Shown: in pieces, positions 1 to 11,300 of the stretch
Numbering within the stretch: position 1 is the stretch's first letter
Layout: each line of letters opens with the position of its first letter
From: a virus
IMG/VR virus record: IMGVR_UViG_3300033994_002576
Span: 1-28,821 of that record
Direction: 5' to 3' (one strand)
Length of the DNA stretch: 28,821 nt
Program-made: the position numbers and the translations under genes
Notes under the pieces: model-generated
What the model saw: only the letters and a program-made list of their open reading frames with translations
Told to the model about the DNA's origin: nothing
The model's database searches: none

Positions 1-7
1 TTTTTTT
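1..7 (+). terminator. Possible 3' end of an upstream terminator (T-run)
   Basis: The window opens with seven T residues directly before a late promoter box. This could be the U-tract of a rho-independent terminator whose stem lies outside the window, in the same order (terminator tract near a late box) as at 26410-26444. The stem is not visible, so this is a weak inference. Confidence 0.25.
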
Positions 8-16
8 ATCTTTACT

Positions 17-24
17 GATAAATA
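17..24 (+). promoter_or_regulatory. T4-type late promoter box (GATAAATA)
   Basis: GATAAATA fits the NATAAATA form of the T4-like late promoter, which T4-like phages read with gp55-type sigma factor as a -10-like element without a -35. It ends 40 bases before the start codon at 65, the same kind of distance as at the other late boxes here. An AGAGAG ribosome-binding stretch at 48-53 lies between box and start codon. Confidence 0.6.
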
Positions 25-64
25 AGATAGGGAAATAGGTTCCAAGTAGAGAGATTCATTTACG

Positions 65-3000
65 ATGCCACAGAAGACAAATCTTAACGTATCACCATAT
101 TTTGATGATTTTGATCCACAAAAGAATTTTTATAAAGTTCTCTTTAGACCTGGATATTCCATCCAAACTAGAGAGCTAACTTCTCTACAATCAATTCTTC
201 AAAATCAAATTGAAAGCTATGCTAAATTTCAATTTAAACAGGGACAGTTAGTAATCCCTGGTGAAATTGGATTAAACACTAAAGTAAATTATGTTAAATT
301 GTCTTCAGTTTCTGAAGTTGCTGTAAATGAAAATGGATCTATAGTATATAAAAAATTTGACATTAAGAATTTAATTGGCTCTACTCTACGTGGTATTAAT
401 TCTGGTGTTTCTGCTACAGTTGTAGAAACTGAGTATGCAACTACAGAAGAAGCAGATACTTTATTTGTTAATTATATTAATAGTGGCGATTCGGCAAATG
501 AATCTACTTTTAGACAAGGAGAAACATTAGAAGTAGTTGGTGGAGTAAATACCCCACTTCTTGTTGTTGGTACTGATGGAAGTGTTTTACCTACAACTAT
601 CTCAGTAACTAATCCAGATACAGAAGAAACAACTTCTTTGACTAGTCCCGCAATGGGATTTGCAACGGCTCTTAAAGTAGAAGAAGGTGTCTATTTTGTA
701 AATGGCTATTTTGTAAGAAATGAGCAACAATTACTTGTTATAGACAAATATTATGATAAACCATCAGCAAAAGTTGGATTTAATATTATTGAAGAAATTA
801 TTACCCCAGAAGAAGATCCTTCACTTTATGATAATGCAAGAGGATTTTCAAATGCATCTGCTCCAGGAGCACATAGATTAAAAATTTTCTTAGATCTCAG
901 AAAGTATGGTTATAAAGAGTTAACTGATAAAAACTTTATTCAGTTAATCAAAATTAAAAATGGTGTAGTTGAAAAGCAAGTTAAGCCAGCAGATTATACT
1001 TTATTAGAAGAAACTCTAGCTAGAAGAACCTATGATGAATCTGGTGATTACATTGTAAAAGATTTCTCTTTAGATATTAGAGAATATTATCAAAGAAATA
1101 ATAATAATGGTTTATTCAGAAAATCATCTTCTGGACTAGTAAATGGTCTTAGTGAAGATGTAGCTACACGTAAAATGATTGCTAGTATTGGAGCAGGAAA
1201 AGCATATGTACGTGGATTTGAAATTGTAAATAAAGAAACAAAATATTTAGAAATTGATAAAGCAAGAGATACTTTAACCAGAGACAATGTAGTTCTTAAA
1301 TCAAAAGGATCAACTACATTTAAAATTTCTAATGTATATGGTAGTGTTCCTTTAAACAATGTAGCTGGAGATTTAACAGCATATCCAGATGTATTTTTGA
1401 GTTGTTTGTTTAACGATGGTTCTATTGGACTAAATGGAGAAGAAGAAGATTCTTATTTTAAATTAACTAAATCAAGAAGAGCTCAACCATTTACATTAAA
1501 GGATGGTATTAAAACAATTTATGTTCAAGTTGCAAATACATTGCCTGCAGCTAGAAATGAATATCCATCCACTCTATGGTATGTAAAAACTAGAAGTGGG
1601 GGTCAACCATCTTCAGTTGGTTCTGTTGATGTTATTGCAGGTTCTATTTCTAAAAGAAATGATGTTTCTACTGCAGCAGGACAATTTTTCGTTGAATTTA
1701 CTATTAAAGGTGATAAATCTGTTCTTGATACTTATTTCTTAGAATATGACGATGGAGGAGCAGGAAAGCTTAGATTGTTGTATGAAACTCAAGCAGAAGC
1801 TCTTGCTGGCGGATCTTCTTATTACGGCACTGTAGTTGATTACAATAATACTATCACTCCAGTAATTGGTATTACTAAACCAAAAAATTTCTCTCTTTCT
1901 GATAGAGCACTTGGATTTAATTCCGATACTGATATTGTTGTTTCGAGAGGAAGGAGCGGAATTAATTCCAGACCTTATAGTGGTATTTTCAATTTTTCAT
2001 ATTTCAATCCAATTTTCTTCACTAAGATTACTTTAGAAGAGCAGCCATCTATTGGTTTTGGAGTTGGCAAATATATTGTAGGAAAAACTAGTAATGCTTA
2101 TGGTGTTATAGAATCTGATACTACAGAAAATTATAGTAGTGGAAATATTTTATTTGTTAGCGTTCTTTCTGGTGAATTTATTTCTGGAGAAACAATTTCG
2201 GATGAAGATGGCAATTCATTAAAAATTGCAAAAGATAATACAATTTCACACTTTATTGTTACTAAGCGTGGAAATGGATACACAACAGATGCAAAATTAA
2301 TTATTAATGGGGATGAAATTAATTCGACAAAAATAACGCCAGAATTAATTGGTGGGTCTATCTACAAAATTGAAATTAATGATAGAACTGCCTTGAGAAA
2401 AGAATATGCAGCTCCTCCTGTAATTACAGCATCTCCACAACCAGATTCTCCATCAAATTTTGCTGTAATTGTACCAGTTCTATTTAAGAACACTGTCTTA
2501 ACTTATACTCCACAAAATGTAAAATCAATATATTCGAATTACAATAACTACGTATTTACAGCTGATGTAGATTTTACGAAGACAGAATATTCAAATTATA
2601 AGCAAATAACTAACTTTACTTTCTCTGGTAAAGCTGGTGATCGTTATATTGAATGTAATGGCTTTGGAGCTAATTTAGCAAAAGATTTAGTACAAGGTGA
2701 TATTATTCAATTTACTGATGAATCAAATCAAGTAATCAAAAATATTGTACAGTATACTTCAGATGCACAAGGTGTATTTAAATCAAGAATTTATCTGGAT
2801 TATAGTTTGCCTAATGATATTGTTAATGCGAGTGTTGTTAGAATTAGACCAATCATTGAAAATGTAACTTCATCATTAGTATTCCCAACAGGAAGTAAGC
2901 AAGTGGCTTCCTTAGTAAAAGATACTTCAGATACAAAGATTAAATGTTATATAAGAAAAGATTTTACAACAGATCTTTCTTCTAGTGGTGGTACACTAAC

Positions 3001-6000
3001 ATTTACAGCACAGTTAGCAACTGGATTCCAAAGATTTGTTTCATATTCAGAAAATACATTCGTATTAACTGTTTTAGATAAAGGAGATTCGACACTAGTA
3101 GAATCTGGTGATATAATTTATATTTCCCCAGATTCTGTTAGCATTAATAATCCAACTTCAGATTCTACTGGAATCACTACGGGATCTGCGGTTATTACTT
3201 TACCAGATAATTATTTTGGATCTGGCTTAGCAAATTACCCTAAGCTAAAACTAACAGCTACAGTTGAAATTGATAAGGCGAAGCCAAGATTAAAAACTGC
3301 TATTACAAATAAGAGAATTGTTGTTACTTCTAGCGGAGATAGAGTTATTCCTTTCCGTGGTACAGATTATGATGGAGAAAATATTCAAGTATTTTCTTAC
3401 TCCGATGCATATAAGTTAAGATATGTTTATGAAGGAACTTCAACTACACCACCAGATGTAGATGCAAGTGGTCAGTTAATTAGTGGAACAGATATCACAT
3501 ACAAGTTTACATTTGATGATGGTCAAAGAGATACTTTATACGATGTATCAAGATTGGTACTGAAACCAGGATTTGATGCTCCTATTGGACAACTAGTAAT
3601 TGCATTTGATTATTTCGAGCATTCTCAAGGAGATTTTTGTACTGTAGATTCATATCTACATGAAGCTGGAGTGCCAGCAGATGAAATTCCTTCATTCAAC
3701 TCCACACTTAATGGTATTGTTTCACTAAAAGATGTTATTGATTTTAGACCAAAAGTAGATTCTAATACGACAATTACTGGATTCCAGGATATTTCAATTT
3801 TAACAAATCCAGAAGGAAAGAGCTATGTAAACTTTGTTGGTGATGGGGGTGTTATTTCCGCTACTCCAGCCTCAGATCCAAATTTAGAGTTTACTGTTTC
3901 ATTCAGTGAAACACAATACTTAGATCGTATTGATGGAATTTTCTTAAACAAAAAAGGAGAGTTCATTGTAAAATCTGGCAACTCTTCACTAAATCCATCC
4001 AAACCAGATAATATTGATGATGCAATTCCAATCTGCTATCTTTATATTCCTTCTTTTACCAATGATAGTAAGGATGTAAGAATCACTCCAGTTGATAATC
4101 GTAGATATACGATGAAAGATATTGGAAAACTAGAAAAGCGTATTGAACGTTTAGAGTATTACACAACTCTCAGTATTCTTGAGCAACAAGCATTAAATAT
4201 GCAAGTTAAGGATGAGATTGGTCTTGATAGATTTAAGAGTGGTTTTATTGTAGATAACTTCGAATCTCATGGTATTGGTAATATTAAATCATCAGATTAT
4301 AGATGCTCAATCGATACCCAGCAATCTGTTCTTCGTCCACAAACTAGAGAAAATAGTTTTAACTTAGTTGAAGTTAATACTAGAGAAGATCAGCGTGCTA
4401 TTTCTGGATATAAAAAGTCAGAAAATATTGTTACATTACCATACACATCAGTCAAAGTCCTTGGCAATGAATTTGCAACTAAAACTATTAATCCAAACCC
4501 ATTTGTAGTAGTTCAATATGTTGGCGACTGTGCAATTACTCCTACTATTGACCAATGGTATGATACAACAGTTGCTCCATTAGCAATCAATAACAACACG
4601 AGTCATTTTACCATTTTCCAAGCAAAAGATAATGTAAAAGAATCATTATCTAGTATTTACAATTCATTTGTTGTGAACTGGGTAGGAACAAATGCTTCGT
4701 TCTTAAATATTAATTCATTTGCTTCAATTTCCAGTGAAAGTGTAAATGCATTAGTTCAGCAAGCATCAATTGCAAGTTCTTCTAATGTAAACCCACAAAA
4801 TAATGAAATTGGTAAAGGAATTGATTCTAAGACAGTTAATAATAATAGTGTATCATCTTCACTACAATTTTTTGCTAGATCAATTCCTGTTAAATTCAAA
4901 GTTCAAAGATTAAAGGCAAATACCAAACTAAACATTTATATTGAAGGAAGGAATGCAAACAGATGGGTAGTACCTGATACTATTTTCACTGGAGTAGCTG
5001 GAAGTTCACTATCTACTTTCAATTCTCCTTTAGTTACAGATGAAAATGGAAATTTAAGTGGAATAATTTTATTCCCAGCTGGATATCCGCCAATTGAAAA
5101 TTCTAGATGGACTGGAGATGTAAATACAGTTTCTTATGATGAAGGTTCTGAAGAGATGCGTTTTACAACTGGAGAAAAAACTATTACCTTCTCTTCTTCA
5201 TCTGAGTATTCTGAAAAATTAACCGCAGATACTTACGCAGAAATTAAATTCTATTCTACTGGTATTATTCCAGAAAATCCACAATCAATTATTTCAACTT
5301 CGGTTGCATACTTTAAAGCAAATGAAGGTGTACAGCTAGTTAACAGCAATACAGATCAGGAATCAAAACCAAATCCATTAGCGCAAACATTCAAAATTGA
5401 AAACTTTGCTGGTGGTATGTTTACTACTGGTGCTGATTTATTCTTTAATAAAAAAGATGCTACAATTCCAATTAGAGTTTATCTAACAAATATTGATACA
5501 GGAAAGCCAGGTAAGTTTATTGTTCCTGGTTCAGAATCAATTATGTATCCAGAAACTTATTTAAGAGTTTACTTAACTGGAGATTCTGATACTATTTCTA
5601 TTAGAAAAGGTGAGTTTATAAAAGGAAAGAATTCAAATGCTACTGGTCCTATCTTAAAAGTTTTTGATAAGAATAATATTCTAGTTGGAGATGAAAATTC
5701 AATTCAATTCCAATTAAATAAAGAGCAAGTATATACTCTAGTATTAAGTAATCACAATGGAACCTCATTCTTACAAAATGAACCATTAGAGATTCCTTCA
5801 GTAACAGAATTTAATAACACTAGAAATAAAAATGCAGTATTGTTGATCGCAAAAGATTCTGGTAAAGTTGTTGATTTAAAAGTTACTAATGTAGGTGATA
5901 ATTATGAGAGTGCTACTATTACTATAGAAAGTCCTCAATCGCCAGGCGGAAGTACAGCAACAGGAACTGTTAGTGTTTCTGACTTTAAGATTTATAATGC

Positions 6001-8119
6001 AGAGATTTCATTAAATGGTCGTGGATATACCGAAGCACCATCTGTTGTTATTAAAGGTGTTGGAAGCGGTGCTGGAGAGGCTACAATCGAATCTATTATT
6101 GAGATTGATACTCCAGCTGTAAGGATGGGTATTTGTACAGATGAATTTAGTGAGACCAAATCTATTGTCGCAACCAGATTTAACTTCAAGCATCCAGTTT
6201 ATTTACAAAATGATACTGAGTATGCTTTAACAATTGAAACCGATTCTATTAATTATGAAATTTGGGCATCTCGTTTAGGTGAGACGGAAATTGCAACTAG
6301 CACTACTGTAAATTCACAACCTTTACTTGGTTCCGTTTATAAATCACAAAATACTGATAACTGGACAGAAGATTTATTTGAAGATATTAAATTTACTCTT
6401 TATCGTGCAGAATTTAATATCTCAAGACCAGCAGAAATTTTATTAACAAATTCTAATCTTGGTTATGAATTATTGGATGCAAGTCCTTTCGAAACTAGTG
6501 TAAGGTCTTCTACAAATGCTACATCAGATCTATTTAAAAATAACAACTCAATTATAAAAGTAACTCATAGAGATCATGGATTTGAGGATAAAGGTAAGTC
6601 ATATGTATTCTTCAGAAACGCAGAAACTGTTGGCGGTATTTCTTCTTCCTCACTAAACTCACTATTATTTGAAGTTAAGAACTCTGGATTAGATACCTAC
6701 AATATCATTTCGCCAAATAGAGCTGGCTCTAGTGTCATTGGTGGCGGCAATAAAGTATTGGCATCTTATAATAGAAAGTTTGAAAGATTATATGCACAAA
6801 TTTCTTACTTACAATTAGAAGGAACTACAATTGATACATTTGTAAAAACTACAAATATTACTCCAGTAGATTCTTCTTCACCTAACTTCCCAACATATAC
6901 ACAAACTGATTTTGAAAGAACTTTCTTAAATCAAGAGCAATACTTTACAAATCAAAAAGTAATTGCTTCTAGAATCAATGAGACATTAAATTCTATTAAC
7001 AGATCCTTAACTTATAAGATTAATCTTTCTTCGACAGTTTCTTACCTATCTCCAGTAATTGATCTAAATACATGTTCGGTTAAAACTGCAACCAATAGAG
7101 TTGAAAATTCAACTGGTTTTGAAAATAGATTTGGAAAGAGAAATCAGATTTTAAGATTCTTCCCATTATATAATCTTGGATTAATTGTGGTTGGTTCAGA
7201 TGACGATCTAGTTTCTGGAACAATTTTATCTGGTCAGACAAGTAAAGCAGTAGGTACAATTATAGATTATAATAATAATGTTGCTCTAATTACTCTCAAT
7301 ACTTCTGTTGCATTTGAAAATAATGAGCAAATTATTGCCACAACACCTGCTGGTGTTCGCATTACTTCAGTAAATCTAAGTGTTTCTTCTTCCACCGAAC
7401 AAATTTATACTTTTGCAGAAAATGCAGATCTGATTGCGTACTATCCGCAAAATGTAAATATTGATTATGCAAATACTATCAATGGTAAAATTATTTCGTG
7501 GGATTCTAAAGAAAAAGAAATTATTGTAGAGAATAGTTATTTCCCAATTAATGGAAACTATGTTAGTGAAATAACTAAAGATAGTGCGTTTGTTAGAAAA
7601 GAAAATAATCAATCTCAAGATATCTTTAGAGTTGGAGATATAGTAAAAACTGGAGATAATAGATATGTAGAAGTTGCTTCTATGCAATTTGCTACTGGTG
7701 TTGATTTTACTCCAGAAACAAGTTCTAAAAACACTTCAGCTTTAGCAAAATATGTCTCTAAAGAAGTTGCTATTAATAGTCCTGGAACTTCGATTGATGT
7801 TAGAATTACTGCTAATGTTAAAGACACGGAAAATGTAAAAGTTCTTTATAGAATTAAAGAAGCATCATTACAGTCAAACTTTGAAGATATTAATTGGAAG
7901 TATTTTAATATTGATGGTTCTCCAGATAACAATGATTTAGCTACTGCAGAAAATTCAATTTCTGCAATTGTAGAAAAACAATCATCATATCAAGAATTTA
8001 AATATAGTGTTGCAGATCTTCCTGAATTCACTTCATTTGCCATTAAGATTGTGATGAAGACAGATGATCCAGCATATGCTCCAAAAATTCAAGATGTCCG
8101 TGCAGTTGCTTCTTTCTGA
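65..8119 (+). CDS. Giant baseplate-type virion structural protein (DUF4815-like, 2684 aa)
   Basis: A 2684-residue structural protein. The N-terminus, with the run SPYFDDFDPQKNFYKVLFRP followed by a GYSIQTRELTSLQ motif, resembles the DUF4815 proteins of T4-like cyanophages, which sit where T4 has gene 10 (baseplate wedge and tail pin). A gp10-like, baseplate-attached role is inferred from this and from gene order. The rest is a beta-rich mosaic. A module with the pattern GExxxGxxSxAxGxV recurs near residues 105-159, 663-724, 1845-1880 and 2380-2426; glycine-rich GxGYT-type repeats occur near 735-750 and 1930-2015; a short helical stretch with IGKLEKRIERLEYYTTLSIL lies near residues 1350-1375. 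There is no signal peptide or membrane segment. The start codon follows AGAGAG at 48-53 and a late box at 17-24. The stop codon overlaps the next gene by one base, suggesting translational coupling. The structural class is secure; the exact gp10 equivalence is not. Confidence 0.75.
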   Translation: MPQKTNLNVSPYFDDFDPQKNFYKVLFRPGYSIQTRELTSLQSILQNQIESYAKFQFKQGQLVIPGEIGLNTKVNYVKLSSVSEVAVNENGSIVYKKFDIKNLIGSTLRGINSGVSATVVETEYATTEEADTLFVNYINSGDSANESTFRQGETLEVVGGVNTPLLVVGTDGSVLPTTISVTNPDTEETTSLTSPAMGFATALKVEEGVYFVNGYFVRNEQQLLVIDKYYDKPSAKVGFNIIEEIITPEEDPSLYDNARGFSNASAPGAHRLKIFLDLRKYGYKELTDKNFIQLIKIKNGVVEKQVKPADYTLLEETLARRTYDESGDYIVKDFSLDIREYYQRNNNNGLFRKSSSGLVNGLSEDVATRKMIASIGAGKAYVRGFEIVNKETKYLEIDKARDTLTRDNVVLKSKGSTTFKISNVYGSVPLNNVAGDLTAYPDVFLSCLFNDGSIGLNGEEEDSYFKLTKSRRAQPFTLKDGIKTIYVQVANTLPAARNEYPSTLWYVKTRSGGQPSSVGSVDVIAGSISKRNDVSTAAGQFFVEFTIKGDKSVLDTYFLEYDDGGAGKLRLLYETQAEALAGGSSYYGTVVDYNNTITPVIGITKPKNFSLSDRALGFNSDTDIVVSRGRSGINSRPYSGIFNFSYFNPIFFTKITLEEQPSIGFGVGKYIVGKTSNAYGVIESDTTENYSSGNILFVSVLSGEFISGETISDEDGNSLKIAKDNTISHFIVTKRGNGYTTDAKLIINGDEINSTKITPELIGGSIYKIEINDRTALRKEYAAPPVITASPQPDSPSNFAVIVPVLFKNTVLTYTPQNVKSIYSNYNNYVFTADVDFTKTEYSNYKQITNFTFSGKAGDRYIECNGFGANLAKDLVQGDIIQFTDESNQVIKNIVQYTSDAQGVFKSRIYLDYSLPNDIVNASVVRIRPIIENVTSSLVFPTGSKQVASLVKDTSDTKIKCYIRKDFTTDLSSSGGTLTFTAQLATGFQRFVSYSENTFVLTVLDKGDSTLVESGDIIYISPDSVSINNPTSDSTGITTGSAVITLPDNYFGSGLANYPKLKLTATVEIDKAKPRLKTAITNKRIVVTSSGDRVIPFRGTDYDGENIQVFSYSDAYKLRYVYEGTSTTPPDVDASGQLISGTDITYKFTFDDGQRDTLYDVSRLVLKPGFDAPIGQLVIAFDYFEHSQGDFCTVDSYLHEAGVPADEIPSFNSTLNGIVSLKDVIDFRPKVDSNTTITGFQDISILTNPEGKSYVNFVGDGGVISATPASDPNLEFTVSFSETQYLDRIDGIFLNKKGEFIVKSGNSSLNPSKPDNIDDAIPICYLYIPSFTNDSKDVRITPVDNRRYTMKDIGKLEKRIERLEYYTTLSILEQQALNMQVKDEIGLDRFKSGFIVDNFESHGIGNIKSSDYRCSIDTQQSVLRPQTRENSFNLVEVNTREDQRAISGYKKSENIVTLPYTSVKVLGNEFATKTINPNPFVVVQYVGDCAITPTIDQWYDTTVAPLAINNNTSHFTIFQAKDNVKESLSSIYNSFVVNWVGTNASFLNINSFASISSESVNALVQQASIASSSNVNPQNNEIGKGIDSKTVNNNSVSSSLQFFARSIPVKFKVQRLKANTKLNIYIEGRNANRWVVPDTIFTGVAGSSLSTFNSPLVTDENGNLSGIILFPAGYPPIENSRWTGDVNTVSYDEGSEEMRFTTGEKTITFSSSSEYSEKLTADTYAEIKFYSTGIIPENPQSIISTSVAYFKANEGVQLVNSNTDQESKPNPLAQTFKIENFAGGMFTTGADLFFNKKDATIPIRVYLTNIDTGKPGKFIVPGSESIMYPETYLRVYLTGDSDTISIRKGEFIKGKNSNATGPILKVFDKNNILVGDENSIQFQLNKEQVYTLVLSNHNGTSFLQNEPLEIPSVTEFNNTRNKNAVLLIAKDSGKVVDLKVTNVGDNYESATITIESPQSPGGSTATGTVSVSDFKIYNAEISLNGRGYTEAPSVVIKGVGSGAGEATIESIIEIDTPAVRMGICTDEFSETKSIVATRFNFKHPVYLQNDTEYALTIETDSINYEIWASRLGETEIATSTTVNSQPLLGSVYKSQNTDNWTEDLFEDIKFTLYRAEFNISRPAEILLTNSNLGYELLDASPFETSVRSSTNATSDLFKNNNSIIKVTHRDHGFEDKGKSYVFFRNAETVGGISSSSLNSLLFEVKNSGLDTYNIISPNRAGSSVIGGGNKVLASYNRKFERLYAQISYLQLEGTTIDTFVKTTNITPVDSSSPNFPTYTQTDFERTFLNQEQYFTNQKVIASRINETLNSINRSLTYKINLSSTVSYLSPVIDLNTCSVKTATNRVENSTGFENRFGKRNQILRFFPLYNLGLIVVGSDDDLVSGTILSGQTSKAVGTIIDYNNNVALITLNTSVAFENNEQIIATTPAGVRITSVNLSVSSSTEQIYTFAENADLIAYYPQNVNIDYANTINGKIISWDSKEKEIIVENSYFPINGNYVSEITKDSAFVRKENNQSQDIFRVGDIVKTGDNRYVEVASMQFATGVDFTPETSSKNTSALAKYVSKEVAINSPGTSIDVRITANVKDTENVKVLYRIKEASLQSNFEDINWKYFNIDGSPDNNDLATAENSISAIVEKQSSYQEFKYSVADLPEFTSFAIKIVMKTDDPAYAPKIQDVRAVASF

Positions 8120-8316
8120 TGAATTACTTACCAGTTGACGGCCACCCAAACCTAGTTAGAGATGTTAATACTGGGGCGATTATAAGTAAAGATCGTCCCG
8201 CAAAAAGATTGACATCTGAGTTCAATGCAATGAAAGATGACATAAATACTTTGAAGGAAGAACTATCTGAAATTAAACAGCTTCTTAGAGAGATTGTAAG
8301 AAATGCCAGCAATTAA
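8119..8316 (+). CDS. Small coiled-coil virion-associated protein (65 aa)
   Basis: A 65-residue protein in two parts. The N-terminal half carries GHPNLVRDVNTGAII, a motif I recall from short uncharacterised proteins of T4-like marine phages. The C-terminal half (about residues 33-62) has hydrophobic residues spaced as in a coiled coil (MKDDINTLKEELSEIKQLL). The start codon lies in TGATG, sharing one base with the stop of the giant upstream gene, and the end overlaps the next gene by 14 bases, so all three are probably translated together. No enzyme motif is present. A role as a small oligomerisation or assembly factor for the large neighbours is only a guess. Function unknown; that it is a real gene is likely from the overlaps and the recognisable motif. 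Confidence 0.75.
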   Translation: MNYLPVDGHPNLVRDVNTGAIISKDRPAKRLTSEFNAMKDDINTLKEELSEIKQLLREIVRNASN

Positions 8317-11300
8317 CGTCGCAAAAACAGACACCTTTGAAATTCAAAGGCAGAAAATTAATCAGATTGGTGATCAAATTTTTAATATATATCAAGGTGG
8401 TAGTGATTTATCCACTGGCAATTTAAAATTGGGAGATGGAACCAGAACATCCCCATCATTGGCGTTTATTTCAGATCCATCTCTAGGATTATATAAAGCA
8501 GCTCCATCTACTTTTGGATTTGTTAGTTCTGGGAAAAAGATTGCAGATTACTCAGAAGAAAATATATTTTTATATAAAGAATTAATTCTACAAAAAAATA
8601 TCATAAGTTCTTCTGGCATTCTTATTTCGAATCCTGGCACAAATTATGATTCTGGAAATTATAATGATGTTCCTTTATTAGGAGGAACTGGTATTGGAGC
8701 TACCGCAAATATTGAAGTTACGGAGTTTACTGGAAATATAGTAAACGTAGGAAAAAATTATATAGAAGGTTCATATACAGATATTCCTATATCTTCTGGT
8801 TCGGGAACAGGAGCTGTAGTATCTTTTATAGTAGAGGGAATTTCTGGAAATATTACAAATTCTGGTACTGGATATGTGCCTAATAATTATAACAATATTT
8901 CTCTTTCTGGAGGATCTGGTAGTGGAGCAAAAGCAAATATTGGTATTACTGGAGACATATCTTTTTCTGGTTCTATTAATTCTGCTGGTTCTGGATATGC
9001 GGAAGGATCTTACATTTCAGTACCTTTATTAAATAAACCAACAATAATATATACAGTAACTTCAGTATCAAATCCAGGAACTCCTCCACCAGCAAATGTA
9101 TTTCAAATTAATGGCGTAACACAACAAACATTAACATTAATACAAGGTAATACTTATAGATTCGATGTTTCTGATGCATCAATGACGATTGATGCAATAA
9201 ATTTTACTCAAACAGATGGTTCAGCTTTACCAACAGCAGATTATACAATTATCAGAAAAGGAACTTCTGGATCTGTTGGATCTTTTGTAGATCTTGTCAT
9301 TAAACCATCTGCTACTTTAGGAAATATAAAATATGAATCATCTTCAACATTTATTGGAGCAGGTGCTACTATAACAATTGCTTCTGGAGCATCTAGTAAT
9401 TATGGAACAAACGGATCTGCTAATATAACTGTAGATGCTTCTGGAGTTATTACTGGATTTACTTTAGTATCATCTGGATTTGATTATAAACAAAATGATG
9501 TATTACAAGTATATAATGGTGATGTCGGAGGAACTGGTTCTGGATTTGAATATACTTTAGGATCTGCAACATATAATGGAGAAATTACATCTATTGAAAT
9601 AGTAGACAATGGAATAAATTATCTTAAAGATGATATCTTGTCCGTAAATCCATCAGATGTAGGTGGATTTGGTTCTGGATTTTTATATACAATAACATCA
9701 GAACCAGGAATAGTAAAAGATTTTGAGTTTAGTGATAAAGGATCCAATTATCAAATAAATGATAATCTATTTTTACCAGGAGAAATAACAGGAATTTCTT
9801 CTACTGTAAGTACAATTAATACACTTATAACAGTAACATCAGTTTCTGGTATATCTAGTGGATCTTTAGTTGTTCAAACAAGTGGCACTGGATCAATTGC
9901 TTCAAATACAACCGTAGTATCAGTAAATTCTATTAACAATACTATTGTTTTATCTGATTTACCAACTGCAGATGGATCAGTAATTTTATCATTTATTCCT
10001 TCTTATGGAAATTCCACTGTAGATTTTGAATATAAAATTACAAATGTTGGAGAAATTTTAGGTTTTTCAATTTCAAATGGTGGTAATGGGTATTCTAATA
10101 ATGATATTTTAACAGTTAATAATAAAGATTTAATTCAGCCAATTACAATAAATGTAATTAATAGAAATTTACAAACTATAACATTTCAAGAAACTATACC
10201 AAGTAATACATTTTCTGTTGGTGATATTATACTTTTATCGTCTGATCCTACAGCACAAGAAGCTACAATATATGCTATAACTACAAACGGCGGTAATATA
10301 GAATCACTTTTAGTAGATAATAGATCATATTCTGCTGGCAATACTATTACAAATCCAGATATTTCTCCATCTACTTACACAATTAATACTGCATCTGGAA
10401 TACAATATAGATATTTCCTTGATGATGGATCTGGCTACAAAATAACTCCAAGTTTTACATTATATTCTGGAAATATTTATGTATTTGATACTTCAGATTT
10501 ATCTAATTCTAATCATATATTTGCTTTAAGTAAATTTAGAGATGGAAAATGGGGTCCAAGTTTAATTGAAAATGTTTCAGCTACACTCAATATTGGATCC
10601 AATCAAATATTAGTTTCTGATACTACAGGAATATTGCCTGGTATGGCAGTAACTGTAGAATCTGGATTAGGACAACTTCAGCAAAATACTACTGTATTAG
10701 AAGTTATTAATTCCACAACTATATTGTTAAGTTTATCACCAGCTAATTCTGGAGCTTCGGTATTGACTTTTAGGGGGGTAGAATATACAGAAGGGGTAAC
10801 AAGAAGTACATCCAACTTAGTTTTAAACGTTAATGATAATACACCAAATTTATATTATTATTGTGCTTCTCAATCATCACTTCATGTAGATGAAGGTGGA
10901 ATAAATGATCAAGAAGCTGTATTAACAATTAATTTAAATAATCCCAAAATTTTTGGAGAGGGATTTTTAGCTACAGTTACTCAAATAGAAACAGAAAATA
11001 TTATATCATCCGATGTAAATACTGGTAATATAGATGCAATTTCATTTACTGGAAATGAACTAACTATTTCTGATGCCGTTGTTACTAATGTTTTATCTGT
11101 AGAAAATTTAGAAGCAACAAATATTTCTTCTTCTTCTATTACTTCTAATGGAACATTAAATATCTCTGGATCATCTATTGAATTATCTGGAAATACATCT
11201 ATTGGTTCTGCAATTCAAATAACCGCAAGTAATGGAAATATTACTACATCTGGCGTATTACAAACTAACGGTTCATTAAATGTTGATAATATATTAACAA

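Noticed and set aside
7064-7070. CTAAATA inside the giant baseplate gene
   Set aside because: Over 1 kb from any start codon and in coding sequence; a chance match is expected in DNA this AT-rich.
7376-7687. Minus-strand open frame of 103 codons opposite the giant baseplate gene
   Set aside because: Lies entirely inside a strong + strand gene, has low-complexity Ile/Ser/Asn-rich translation, and no motif or promoter; a shadow of AT-rich coding sequence.
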